Shown here piece after piece: positions 1 to 8,771 of a stretch of 64,000 nucleotides of DNA. Origin of the DNA: Burkholderia sp. 8Y (lineage in GTDB: Bacteria > Pseudomonadota > Gammaproteobacteria > Burkholderiales > Burkholderiaceae); contig NZ_LR733520.1 of the NCBI RefSeq assembly GCF_902506145.1, positions 2,617,771-2,681,770 on the forward strand. Direction: 5' to 3'. The notes beneath the pieces were generated by a model that was given only the letters and a program-made list of their open reading frames with translations, ran no database searches and was not told where the DNA came from. How positions within the stretch are numbered: the stretch's first letter is position 1; the number at the start of each line of letters is the position of its first letter. The translations under genes and the position numbers were made by a program.

Positions 1-310
1 AGTGGATCGTGTCCACGATTGCCGATCATGGGCACGATCCCCCGTGATCTATACGAATTCCACCACGACAGCACCATCATGCCTCACGCGCGCGCGAATC
101 AGGAACTGGCCCAGCCGAGTCGCTTACAAACAGGCAACGACTCCTGGCGCTTCAAAAACAGCACGGCGGGGCAGCCCGCTTCGCGGGCTGCAACCCGGAA
201 AAGCTCACCCAAACGACAAAAAGAGGAGGAAATCGACGCACCGAAATGACGTTTCTGCACATCAGGGGTGGGTCAGTTTTAGATGCAAAAAGTGGGTCAG
301 TTTCCGGCGC
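1..310 (+). mobile_element. Decayed right end of an IS21-family element (istB 3' fragment plus terminal repeats)
   Basis: A plus-strand frame ending with TGA at 247-249 contains the string TGNDSWRFKN, which I recognise as the C-terminal end of IstB, the ATPase helper of IS21 transposition. The residues before it do not look like IstB, so the gene is internally deleted. Just downstream GTGGGTCAGTTT occurs twice, at 268-279 and 292-303. Such repeated sequences are typical of IS21 termini. No istA or intact istB is present. This probably marks the left boundary of the accessory island. The IstB identification rests on a short motif and is moderately sure. Confidence 0.55.
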
Positions 311-345
311 AAATCAACACAAGCCGCGCTCCCGCAAAGCTCGAC

Positions 346-1080
346 CTACGCGGCCGAAGTCTGCGCAACTGCCTCTGGGATGTGTGCATCGGGAAGTGCT
401 TGAGCCTCGGCAAATTCCCAATGCAGTCCGGCTCGGACTACCGGCGCCCACTTCCGCCAGCTAAAGAAGCTGCTGGGATGCCGGACGAACAAGAGTTGCA
501 CGGGCCGCCCGGTCGCCGTATGGACCAATCCTGTGCGCGCGCAGAATCGACCGATTTTCGTCGGATGCCGTGCCACGCTGCAATGAAGTTGGCGGCCGCC
601 TGCAGTCAGTCGAAGCGCGCCCACCGACTCCACACCGAAGACGAGACATTGCTCAACACCCAAGACGTCAAACAAGTCCAGAGCCGCGTCCCAACCGCTC
701 TGATATTGCGACTGCGTGGGCCGCTCGTCGACCGACTCCATCACATCTAGCACGAGGTTGTAATAGGCAACGGTCGACCAAAGCCGCTGCTTCTGGTCGT
801 CGCTCGGATTGCGCCGTTGAAATATCGCGCGCTCGACATTGCGGACGTAGCGAGATGGTCTCTGGAACTTCAGCGCATGGTTCGCGTGGGTTTCACGCAG
901 ACCGGACGTCCGCGCATATCGGTTCTGGAATTTCTCGCGCTCGGCCCAACAATATACGCTCTCGCCCAGAATCATCGTCTTAACAGCGGACCGTGAATAG
1001 TCGCGACCGACCCACGGCCACCACCTCACTTCCTTGTTGACTTCGAACAGGTGGTCAAACGACAAATCGAGGTGGTCCAT
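346..1080 (-). CDS. Hypothetical protein with GES and HPS motifs reminiscent of uracil-DNA glycosylases
   Basis: A protein of about 244 residues, third gene of a tight minus-strand unit. The start at 1080 was chosen because the residues upstream are antisense to the preceding gene and it begins 13 nt after that gene's stop. No clear ribosome site is visible, so it is probably translated by coupling. Near the N terminus it has ILGESVY and near the C terminus RHPSS, with LVFGVES between. The order GES...HPS recalls the uracil-DNA glycosylase superfamily, but essential residues cannot be confirmed by eye. I do not recognise the family with certainty. Function is unknown; a nucleic-acid-related role is a guess. 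Confidence 0.6.
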   Translation of the reverse strand: MDHLDLSFDHLFEVNKEVRWWPWVGRDYSRSAVKTMILGESVYCWAEREKFQNRYARTSGLRETHANHALKFQRPSRYVRNVERAIFQRRNPSDDQKQRLWSTVAYYNLVLDVMESVDERPTQSQYQSGWDAALDLFDVLGVEQCLVFGVESVGALRLTAGGRQLHCSVARHPTKIGRFCARTGLVHTATGRPVQLLFVRHPSSFFSWRKWAPVVRAGLHWEFAEAQALPDAHIPEAVAQTSAA

Positions 1081-1093
1081 GCAGAATTGGCTA

Positions 1094-1393
1094 TTAGTTT
1101 TGTTTGAGTTCAAGGCGTTGGATGGCAAGTACGCCTGCTTCCATTTTCGCGCGCGCCGAACTGTTCGCAGAGTGTACGGAAATCTTCGGCGGCCTGAAGC
1201 CTCGAAGCGCCACCGCCTCTTCAATCCATAGAATGACATCATAGCCCGTGCCGCAGTCGTCGTCCCCGAGGTCGTGGTCAAGGCTAATCTCTTCGACTGT
1301 GCCTAACTCCAAGAGTCGGATTGCTTCGTGCGGCCAGTGAACACGCGTCCAACCGTCCGGCGTGACGCGCTCGTCGTCGAGGAAGACCTTCAT
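1094..1393 (-). CDS. Cyclic-phosphate processing receiver (cREC) domain protein
   Basis: A 99-residue single-domain protein. It starts MKVFLDDER, has the central acidic stretch SLDHDLGDDD, and ends with the segment ISVHSANSSAR. This pattern matches the small receiver-like family described as cREC (cyclic-phosphate processing receiver), which is usually found in conflict or nucleotide-signalling islands. Its ATG overlaps the TGA of the upstream zinc-ribbon gene by 4 nt, so the two are translationally coupled. The next gene starts 13 nt after its stop. The biochemical role is not established. The family call is from pattern memory and fairly confident. Confidence 0.75.
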   Translation of the reverse strand: MKVFLDDERVTPDGWTRVHWPHEAIRLLELGTVEEISLDHDLGDDDCGTGYDVILWIEEAVALRGFRPPKISVHSANSSARAKMEAGVLAIQRLELKQN

Positions 1394-1827
1394 ACAGCGA
1401 CGCCTAATTCCGACTCGTCGAACGATGATGCGCGACGTGGTTCAGCACAGCCCGAGCAGTAGACGGCTAGCTCGCGTTCATCGACGACTCGAGCTGAGAC
1501 CGGCCAAGGCTGCGAGTCGTCTTCGAACCTCGTCATGCTGACAGAGACGTGAGGCTCTTTCCGGTCCACTGGTCGCAGGCAAAGCGAGCACGGCACAGTC
1601 TTGGCGGCAGTCGGATATGGAGAGGTCAAGGTGGAGCTGATGGCTGCCTCGGCATAGTCGGCGCACTCTTGGCCGCAGAAATCTGTGAGCAGGTTGTCGT
1701 CTGAAACCAAGACGACGCCGGGTTCGTTGCCGGTTACGGATAGGCTGCGCTTCGACAGGCTGAAGTAGCCGCAGCCCAGTTCGTGGTCGCAAATGCCGCA
1801 GAAACGGCCTTGATAGGAGCCTTCCAT
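1390..1827 (-). CDS. Zinc-ribbon-like hypothetical protein, copy 1
   Basis: A 145-residue protein with cysteine pairs CGIC (about residue 12), CGQEC, CSLC and CSGC, suggesting two zinc-binding knuckles. ATG 1827 was chosen; a GTG two codons upstream is also possible. It is first in a three-gene unit with the cREC and GES/HPS proteins. A clear paralogue lies at 9135-9584 with the same cysteine spacing and the same ending ESELGVAV. I do not know the function. The duplication suggests either an ancestral tandem block around the intervening genes or two related modules. No membrane segment or signal peptide is visible. Confidence 0.7.
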   Translation of the reverse strand: MEGSYQGRFCGICDHELGCGYFSLSKRSLSVTGNEPGVVLVSDDNLLTDFCGQECADYAEAAISSTLTSPYPTAAKTVPCSLCLRPVDRKEPHVSVSMTRFEDDSQPWPVSARVVDERELAVYCSGCAEPRRASSFDESELGVAV

Positions 1828-1995
1828 GCTCACTCATCGCCGAATGAAATAAGACGACGGGGAACGAGTAACAGCTTAGTCTCCCACTGAGACATCCCGC
1901 GTCTCAGTCCACGACCACATTCTTGATTCTGGGCAACATTGCGACGAAACCGCGGGGGAAAACTTGGTCAATCGAACGCGAGCACAAGCGCTCAG

Positions 1996-2811
1996 TCACT
2001 CGCTGGCAAGCCCCTCAGGGTGCGCGAATTCTCCGGTTTGAGCTTCAATTGCCAGACGCGTTTTCCTAACCTCGTAGTCTTCCGATTCGCGATTGTTCAA
2101 CTCGTCCAACACCACCGCCCGGTACTCGTCAAAGCTCTTGCCATTTTTTAACGCCGAAGTCAAACCAGATACGCGGTCTTCGAGGTAGCGGATGCGCTCG
2201 GTCATCCGACGCTCAAGTTCGAACAGCTTGCTGGGCAGGTCGCCAAGTGTAGTGTCAGTCCACGCTTTGCGCATTCGCTCATCTCGCTCTATCTCAGTCG
2301 TTGCGAACTGGACGGCGTGCTTGTCTGCCACGTCGAGGACGGTGCGCTTCTGAGGCCATGGCTGACGTTCTTTGTATTCCTTCCTCGCGCGAAGGCGCTC
2401 TTGGTTCTCCGGCTTCGATAGGTATTCGAGCAACGCCTTCATTGCCCATTCGGGGCAAAACCGGCTGCTAGCTTTGCCAGGCTCGATTAGCCACGCCTGC
2501 ACCGTGCGTGCTGAGACGTTCCGAGCTGCAAACCTAGAAATTACTGACGCTACGTATTGGCGGTCCCCTGCGAATTCGTTTTCCACTAGGGAGCGCATCA
2601 TCGTGCGGCGCCGCTCGTCGAGCAGGGCCGCCCACAATTCATCCTTCAGGGTTTCAATCTCTGTAATAGAGAACTGCTGTCTCGGACCCGACGTTGGCCG
2701 AATGGTGATATCTGCTTTCGATTGCGTATTGCGAGCGTACTCAATCGTGAAAACAGTTCCGGTTTCTTTATGAGTTCCTTTGTTGCTCAGGTAGGAATAA
2801 ATCCAAGCCAT
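1996..2811 (-). CDS. Hypothetical protein, possible DNA-binding segment and C-terminal coiled coil
   Basis: A 271-residue protein starting MAWIYSYLSNKG. ATG 2811 is preferred because GGAGAG lies 6 nt upstream; the ATG at 2844 lies inside the palindrome at 2837-2864. Around residues 95-120 the string RNVSARTVQAWL resembles a helix-turn-helix, with SARTVQAW as the recognition-type helix. The C-terminal third is charged and helical (ELERRMTERIRYLEDRV), compatible with a coiled coil. With the palindrome just upstream, this could be a self-regulating DNA-binding protein. Both the fold and the role are inferred; I do not recognise the family. Confidence 0.6.
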   Translation of the reverse strand: MAWIYSYLSNKGTHKETGTVFTIEYARNTQSKADITIRPTSGPRQQFSITEIETLKDELWAALLDERRRTMMRSLVENEFAGDRQYVASVISRFAARNVSARTVQAWLIEPGKASSRFCPEWAMKALLEYLSKPENQERLRARKEYKERQPWPQKRTVLDVADKHAVQFATTEIERDERMRKAWTDTTLGDLPSKLFELERRMTERIRYLEDRVSGLTSALKNGKSFDEYRAVVLDELNNRESEDYEVRKTRLAIEAQTGEFAHPEGLASE

Positions 2812-2836
2812 CGTGCTCTCTCCATTCGCGTCTGCA

Positions 2837-2864
2837 GCGCACATTGTGCGCGCACAATGTGCGC
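2837..2864. promoter_or_regulatory. Perfect 28-bp palindrome, candidate operator
   Basis: The half site GCGCACATTGTGCG is followed immediately by its exact reverse complement. It ends 26 bp upstream of the ATG at 2811. A further partial copy, GCGCAATGT, follows on the plus side. The position fits a repressor or activator site for the minus-strand gene. It could also form a cruciform or a hairpin in the leader RNA. Confidence 0.6.
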
Positions 2865-2977
2865 AATGTCAACAGCGGCACCGCGCAGGAGAGCAGCATT
2901 AGGTGCTGTCGTAGTGTCTCCGCACAAAGACAGGGGCGATGATTGAACGACGCAGCATTCGACTGTGAAAAACTACG

Positions 2978-4801
2978 TTAGGTGGTCTCAACCATCTGCG
3001 CTGCGGCAGCGAGCGTACGCGAGCTTCTGGCTTCCTGTTGCGTGGGCCAGAGTGCCAACGATTCAGCCGCCCGCTTGCGCCCGGCGTCAGTGATTCGGAA
3101 AGACGGGTCCTTTGGATGAGCATCAAGCAATCCAGCCTGTGCGAGCAATTGCATCGCGCAGTACAGCCGGTCGGTCAAAACTGGGGGCTCTGTCAGCTTC
3201 GTCTCGTTTTCGAGGTCGCGCTCAAGCCCCTCGTCGCCCGGAACAATCCGATAGCGGTCCCGAAGGTTACCGGGCTCCGCCTCCGAGCGCTCACGGACGA
3301 CCGAGAAGTGTAGATTGACGACGAAGTCCCGAATTACCATCGCAACGAGTTCAGTCACCGGCTTGTCGGCATAACGTCGAGCAAGCGTGGCCAAGTGCGC
3401 AGGTGACAGACGGTCTCGCGTGTCGTCTCGCCGGTAGAACCCTCCCTCCGGCCAGTTTTCGGCTTCGGCCGCACAATATGTGAGGGCAACAGCGACGAGC
3501 AGGACGGCCTTCTTGGCCTTCTCGAAAGTCTTGAACTTGGACGCTTTTCGAAGCTCATCGAACAGCACGTGCAGGCTCTTCATCGGAACAACTTGCGAAG
3601 CGTAGCCGGTTCCCGCCATGCCGGCCTCATATAAGGTATCGGCGTCGCCCTGAGCCGTCTGCCAGGCATCAACCCATGTTCCCACGGTCAGCGTCATTCC
3701 CGGTTCGTTAGCTCCGAGATTCGCGGCGAGCGCGGCTACGTCGCCGATGCGACGCGGGTCCTGCTTGGTCATTAAGTCGTGAATTTGAAGCTCAGTCAGG
3801 CGCAGCAACGTCTCAAGAACAAGTTTGATGTACTGGCGAACCTGCAAACTAGCCCAGAGTCCTCGAGCGTCAGGCAAGTTGGTCAAGTCAATTTGGCTGC
3901 CGCCGGGAGCGAAGCCGCTGCCCATCGCATGCCTGACAATGTCGACCGGCACGAAACCATCCTCCGCCGCGAAGCGTTCCTCTGCCGCGACAAGCGCACG
4001 CAGGGCGAGCGTCAGCCCCTTGTGACGCATGTCCCAGAGCTTATCGATAGGGAACTGACCTGGCGACGGCAGGTACTGCGAGAGAAAAGCAGCCTGTTCC
4101 GCCGGATGTGCCGAGTCGAGCCTCAGTAGAGGGTAAAAGCTCGAGACGTTCGCGGGCAGGATTTGCACTTGGCGCGCGTCCGCGAGCCAGTCGATTTGGG
4201 CCTGAACCGCGGCAATGTCATCGCTTGTTGCAGCCATTTCGGCGAGATGACGTGCAAATCCGTCGGCTAGGTCCTTTCCTGCCTCGCTGAGCATGAAGGC
4301 ACCCGGGATGGCTTTGGTGTCGAGTTGGAGGAACTGAAGGCCATTCACAAGGCTCGGGCGATATTGAGGTGCGGTAAGCAGATACGCACCTCTGGCGGTA
4401 TTCACCTGGAGGCCGTCTTTCTTCCGCGTTCTCTGCTCGTCGCTGAGGATTTCGCTCAATCGCAGGGTCGCAAGCTCATTCTCTTTTGGCCAATGCCGGT
4501 CCGTGCCCGGCAAACCGCCGCGGTGCTCACGATTGCACCACACGAGCAACAGGTCCATTTTCTCGAGAGCGGCGGTACAGAGTTCCCGCGCTTCTTCAGG
4601 GTTCTTCGCGTCTCGCCGCGCAAGCTCCCTCGCTTCACGCAGGACCCAGCAAAGTGCCGAGTAGACGCGAATAGAGTTCGCGACGTTGTTGATGCCCGGC
4701 AACAAGGTGCGGTAGAGCGACATGTTCGCGCTCTGCAATCCCAAGGGGTCAATGCTCTGCGCGTGCTTGGCTCGAGTCGTAAAAACAGGTGCTTTATGCA
4801 T
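2978..4801 (-). CDS. Unknown 607-residue partner of the PLD-type protein
   Basis: A soluble protein of 607 residues I cannot assign. It starts one base after the stop of the PLD-type gene, with GGAG 8 nt before the ATG, so the two are co-translated. A second possible start is at codon 27 (MSLYRTLL). Near residue 170 LSEAGKDLADGF, and near the C terminus LLAQAGLLDAHP...ITDAGRKRA, look like winged-helix elements, hinting at DNA binding. No nuclease, helicase or membrane motif was found. The tight coupling says it works with the PLD protein, perhaps as its specificity or sensor subunit; that is inference. Confidence 0.75.
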   Translation of the reverse strand: MHKAPVFTTRAKHAQSIDPLGLQSANMSLYRTLLPGINNVANSIRVYSALCWVLREARELARRDAKNPEEARELCTAALEKMDLLLVWCNREHRGGLPGTDRHWPKENELATLRLSEILSDEQRTRKKDGLQVNTARGAYLLTAPQYRPSLVNGLQFLQLDTKAIPGAFMLSEAGKDLADGFARHLAEMAATSDDIAAVQAQIDWLADARQVQILPANVSSFYPLLRLDSAHPAEQAAFLSQYLPSPGQFPIDKLWDMRHKGLTLALRALVAAEERFAAEDGFVPVDIVRHAMGSGFAPGGSQIDLTNLPDARGLWASLQVRQYIKLVLETLLRLTELQIHDLMTKQDPRRIGDVAALAANLGANEPGMTLTVGTWVDAWQTAQGDADTLYEAGMAGTGYASQVVPMKSLHVLFDELRKASKFKTFEKAKKAVLLVAVALTYCAAEAENWPEGGFYRRDDTRDRLSPAHLATLARRYADKPVTELVAMVIRDFVVNLHFSVVRERSEAEPGNLRDRYRIVPGDEGLERDLENETKLTEPPVLTDRLYCAMQLLAQAGLLDAHPKDPSFRITDAGRKRAAESLALWPTQQEARSSRTLAAAAQMVETT

Positions 4802-4802
4802 T

Positions 4803-7403
4803 TCAACGACTCCAATCGGCGTAAAGACTCTTCAGCACGTTGTAGCGGGTCAATTCGGCCGCGCGCAAACCGGCAAACACCGGTTTTTCGCAATAGCCGT
4901 GAATGGTGACGCGGCGGGTTCGCAGCGCACTTACCTCGCCGATGTTGCGAACCACCGTGCGACAGTTTGGACATGACGCTACGTTCGTGAGCGGAATTTC
5001 CTGCGGAATAAGTCCGAACACGGTCTCGTTCTTAGCCAGTTTGCGGTCTTTGAGCTTTTGCAGGCACTCGAACACTTTTTGGTATCGCGGATTGACGCCG
5101 CTTGGGGTGGCATCGCCGAACAGGGAACCTAGCATCAACTCGAGTTCTTCTCGAAGCGTCAGGCTGCCTACAATTCGTGCAACGTGTGTGAATACACGAC
5201 TGGTCGCACCGGCGTCCCGAACCAGTTCGAACGCATCAAGGTCCAAGCCCAGGGCGACAGCCTCCTCCCATTCGCCAAGCGGGACCTCGCGTTGCGCGAA
5301 GTCCTCAATCTGTTCCTTGATGGCGCCAAGCGCGAGTGTTGGTGACGCATCATAGGCGCAACAAGCGAACGTGCAGAGCACTGGCAGCAATCGCTCACGG
5401 TTGTCGACGTCATACGCGTAAGCGCTGTATTGAGCCAGCCAGGCACCCAATCCGTATGGGTCAGTGGGCGTAAACGCCTGCATTGTCGCGTTCGCCGTCG
5501 GCGCTTGCACACCGCCCGCTGTCATGACGACAATCGCTTCAGCCAGCGCGTCGGTCGCAGCCATCGCGACCGCAGCCGAAACCATCGGCCCGGTCGCGTC
5601 TTTCGCGAGTACCACGGGAAGCTTTTCCAGCATTGCGTCGATGGCATTTTGCTCTTTTGCTACGCCGTTTTCGACGTCGTCCTCAACGGGCGCTTTGTTG
5701 CTGCCGTACTCCTGTTCGGGAGTAATGATGTCGAGTTGCCCGAGCGCGCGACCAACGGGACCGAAGCGAGTGCGTCGAATGTCGTCGTTGAGGCTTCGAA
5801 AGGCGGCCGCCATACTTTCCTCGGCAAGCTGGGCGGACACATTCAACGCCGGCTCGTCGCCCTTGCGCCAGTCCTGGTACGCGCGAAGCTCCTTGAGCTT
5901 GCGCTGCTCTTCGCGCTGATTGCCCCCATTCGAGGTCGGCGCAGGGGTGCGTTTAGCGTCGGCCTTGCCGTCTGGCGTGGGCTCGGGCTTGCGATGCAAA
6001 ACTCCTGTCATCCAGTTCAGCACAGGACGTAGGTCCCGGTCGTTGCCTGTGCCGCTGCGGATTCGCGCGGCGGCGCGCGCAAGCTCCTTCTCCCACGGTC
6101 TTGCCGCAAGTTCGCTCTCGACGTTGAGCCAGCCGATAACCGTGAATAGCTCCGACGTGAGCTTGAGTCGACGAGCACCTTCGCCGGTGCTTCGGCTCAC
6201 TCTCGTTGTGGTGAACGAACCGTCAGACTCCAGTTCCACGTCATCGAGGGTATGTTCGAGGTCGGAGTCGCGCCAGATTTCCAGGCTTACGGTGTGCGCG
6301 TTCGGACGCGGCGACACCTTGCCGGTGATGACGCCGTCCGACTGCCATTGGGCATCGAGTGCCGGTGCTTTGCGTCCAAGCTCAGGAGACTTGAATTTGC
6401 ACGCTTCGTACTCGACGCCGGCCAATTCTTCTTCGGTCAGCGTCTTCCACTTGAACGCCGGTGCATTCAGCTTCCGGGCTAGGGAAATCTCAACGTTTTC
6501 CAGCCCAAAGAGGCTCTGATTGGTCGCGTTGACTGAGCCAGTCATGACCATGCATCCGGTTGGCGAGCGGACTTCAAATACTTTCGCGTGCGCGAACCGG
6601 TTCTCGACCTTCTCTTCGGGCACCACGTACCGTGTGCCGCGGGGTAACGCGTTCACCTTCTCCAAGGGAATGACGTAGCCCTTTTTGCCTTGACGCACGC
6701 CAAGCGAAAGCTCCGACGTTCCGCACTGGCGCGCGAGCTCGCACGCCGCGTTCGCAGCCGGGTCAAAATACGGGCCGAACACAGTCAAGCCAACTGCGTC
6801 CGGTAGATGCTGACGAACCAGACTTGCGAATTGCTGGCCCGCGTTACCTACCAGAGTGTGCACAAGCCATGCGGACGTATTCTCACGCGCCGCCGGCGGC
6901 GCGCTGGCGGCAACCGCAGAAGCGCGTTCCGCGTAGTACCGCAGGTTGGCAGCGGCTTTGGCAGACAGGCCCGGGGTCAGGACGAACTGGCTCGCAAATT
7001 CCGCAAAGGCCTCGAACACCAAAGGGTGCGCCTGCGCGGTCACCGAATCCAGCACTTCGAGATTCGCGTTTTGCCCGCTCGTCGTCAAATTGCCGCTGCC
7101 TACGACCAGAACGTCGTCGCCCGAGCCACGTTCGAGGTAGGCAATTTTAGGGTGGAAGAATCCGCCTGAGTCCTGGTGGACGGGGATGACTCGATAGGCG
7201 TTGCCGGCGTAGAGGCTGGTCGACTCGTCGGTGGACTTGCAGGCTTCACGCGAGTCGACCAGCAAGTCGACCTTTCCACAGCCTGACACCTTGAGCAATG
7301 GAAGGCAAAACGACTCGAACCAGTTGACGCTAAGCGTGAACGTGGTGAACAACGCGCGGCGCGGGCGGACGGCGTCGATGATTGCTTGAAGTCTGGTCTG
7401 CAT
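4803..7403 (-). CDS. Phospholipase D-superfamily protein, probable nuclease
   Basis: An 866-residue protein with two PLD (HKD-type) motifs in the N-terminal third. The first has HPK at residues 84-86 with GSGNLTTSG from 102. The second has HAK near residue 271 with TGSVNATNQ about 15 residues later. Paired motifs form one active site in this superfamily, which includes nucleases such as BfiI-type restriction enzymes and Nuc. The remaining 550 residues are unknown. A CPNC pair lies close to the C terminus. ATG 7403 follows a GGGGG stretch. It is the first gene of a two-gene unit. No signal peptide is visible, so it is cytoplasmic and more likely acts on nucleic acid than on lipid. Confidence 0.8.
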   Translation of the reverse strand: MQTRLQAIIDAVRPRRALFTTFTLSVNWFESFCLPLLKVSGCGKVDLLVDSREACKSTDESTSLYAGNAYRVIPVHQDSGGFFHPKIAYLERGSGDDVLVVGSGNLTTSGQNANLEVLDSVTAQAHPLVFEAFAEFASQFVLTPGLSAKAAANLRYYAERASAVAASAPPAARENTSAWLVHTLVGNAGQQFASLVRQHLPDAVGLTVFGPYFDPAANAACELARQCGTSELSLGVRQGKKGYVIPLEKVNALPRGTRYVVPEEKVENRFAHAKVFEVRSPTGCMVMTGSVNATNQSLFGLENVEISLARKLNAPAFKWKTLTEEELAGVEYEACKFKSPELGRKAPALDAQWQSDGVITGKVSPRPNAHTVSLEIWRDSDLEHTLDDVELESDGSFTTTRVSRSTGEGARRLKLTSELFTVIGWLNVESELAARPWEKELARAAARIRSGTGNDRDLRPVLNWMTGVLHRKPEPTPDGKADAKRTPAPTSNGGNQREEQRKLKELRAYQDWRKGDEPALNVSAQLAEESMAAAFRSLNDDIRRTRFGPVGRALGQLDIITPEQEYGSNKAPVEDDVENGVAKEQNAIDAMLEKLPVVLAKDATGPMVSAAVAMAATDALAEAIVVMTAGGVQAPTANATMQAFTPTDPYGLGAWLAQYSAYAYDVDNRERLLPVLCTFACCAYDASPTLALGAIKEQIEDFAQREVPLGEWEEAVALGLDLDAFELVRDAGATSRVFTHVARIVGSLTLREELELMLGSLFGDATPSGVNPRYQKVFECLQKLKDRKLAKNETVFGLIPQEIPLTNVASCPNCRTVVRNIGEVSALRTRRVTIHGYCEKPVFAGLRAAELTRYNVLKSLYADWSR

Positions 7404-7735
7404 GGATGCCCCCGAAAGGCCTTTCGCGGCTCGCGGTGTTTGTAATCGTTCGGCGCATTTTAGCTATCGAAAGGCTGCACGTCACGAAAACGCCAGACGC
7501 CAGACGCTCTTTAGCAAAACATTCACCGCAGGCATCTCGCGTGACCGCGACGGATGCACTGACCTAGCTTGAACCGCTACCCTGGAGCGACTTAAAGGTC
7601 GCGTTGCGCCTCTCAGCTGCGTGCGTTAGCTACGGAAGCGCCATGCATTGCAAGCGCCCGACTGTCGGCTCCTGGACCTTGCGCCTTTGCTTGCGGAACA
7701 TGCGGCGGCTACTACGTTAGCCAGTATCTGACAAA
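7404..7735. other. Intergenic region upstream of the PLD-type gene
   Basis: This 332-bp stretch should contain the promoter of the PLD-type operon (minus strand) and the end of the lipoprotein gene transcript. I see no convincing open frame, no strong hairpin terminator and no recognisable RNA gene. Confidence 0.4.
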
Positions 7736-8308
7736 CTACAAATCGGTCCGATTCAGCAACCACGACCCGTCTTGATTTATGAACTCGTAATAGACGCCTT
7801 GGCTCTCGCCGCTTTCAGGGCTGTAATAAACCGCCCGAAATTGAAAAGCATTAAGCGACTTTTGTTTCCAGGAATCAGTCCGCAGAACGCTCAAGCAGCG
7901 GTTCTTCGGAGCATATTGCATGCTACCGACTCCCCACGGGCCGTAAATGGTCCCGTTCCCGAGATTCGCGGAGCTATACATTCTTAAAACAGGTGCATTG
8001 TTCCAGTGTTGATAGCAAGCGGCCTTCGACATAACTGCTACCCCAACCGGTTGCGCTGATGCGACCATATTGCGCATACCTGCGTCACGCGATGCAACGG
8101 ATGCAGCCAACGCATTGCTCAGTTGAGCACGTTGGTCCGCCGATAAAGACGGCGCAAACATGGTGGGAACGCCATTGGGAGATGGCGCGAGGGCCTGATT
8201 AACTTGCGATAGACCGCTATTAAGGCTTTGCAAAGCAGCACCCGTCTCCGCACAGGCCGCCAAACTGGATGTCAACACTAGCGCGGCTAGCCGATAACTA
8301 TTTCTCAC
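7736..8308 (-). CDS. Exported lipoprotein of unknown function
   Basis: A 190-residue protein. The GTG start at 8308 was chosen because AGGGG lies 6 nt upstream and the next residues form a signal peptide, NSYRLAALVLTSSLAACAE, with the lipobox LAAC. The upstream extension of this open frame looks non-coding. Residues about 25-60 are low in complexity and helical. The C-terminal half is rich in Tyr, Trp and Asn and contains two cysteines (ACYQHW and NRCLSV) that could pair. It ends SWLLNRTDL. It is probably an outer-membrane or periplasmic lipoprotein. The family is not recognised. Confidence 0.7.
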   Translation of the reverse strand: MRNSYRLAALVLTSSLAACAETGAALQSLNSGLSQVNQALAPSPNGVPTMFAPSLSADQRAQLSNALAASVASRDAGMRNMVASAQPVGVAVMSKAACYQHWNNAPVLRMYSSANLGNGTIYGPWGVGSMQYAPKNRCLSVLRTDSWKQKSLNAFQFRAVYYSPESGESQGVYYEFINQDGSWLLNRTDL

Positions 8309-8771
8309 TTTAGTCCCCTGCAAAAAAAAATGCGACACCGGGGTTAACGGACGGTCGCCCGCGTTCTTTAGGTTGATGGCGCCGCGTTGAAGATGCGGCC
8401 AACTCAACTGCGACGCAGAAATGCGCTGCTCGCGCCCCGTCGCGGTTACATACCTTGCTGCCATTGTCCGGCCGAAGGGAGCGGTTTGCTCGCAGTTTTC
8501 CCTCTGCTCGGAATCGTCCTCTCTCTGTCTTCTCACCGAGTACGTGGCCCGTGTTTGTGATTTCGTTGCTCCGCGGCATGGTGCTCGGGCAGTCTCGTTT
8601 GCCGCCTTCTGCTTGAGGCTCGCAGTGTTGTTGCGGAACCGAGGCATTGCAGTAGCATTCGGGACCCCACTCTTACTCTCAACGCTCGTACAATGGGTTA
8701 CTAAGCTGATTGCGTACGGCGCAGTTGCAGGGACAAGACGCAACGCTTGATGTGTCGCCAAGGAGAAGAAC
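8309..8771. other. Intergenic region without a convincing gene
   Basis: This 463-bp stretch lies between the divergent lipoprotein (minus) and the small protein at 8772 (plus). Several open frames cross it on both strands, but none has a ribosome site with protein-like composition. It presumably holds two divergent promoters. Confidence 0.4.
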
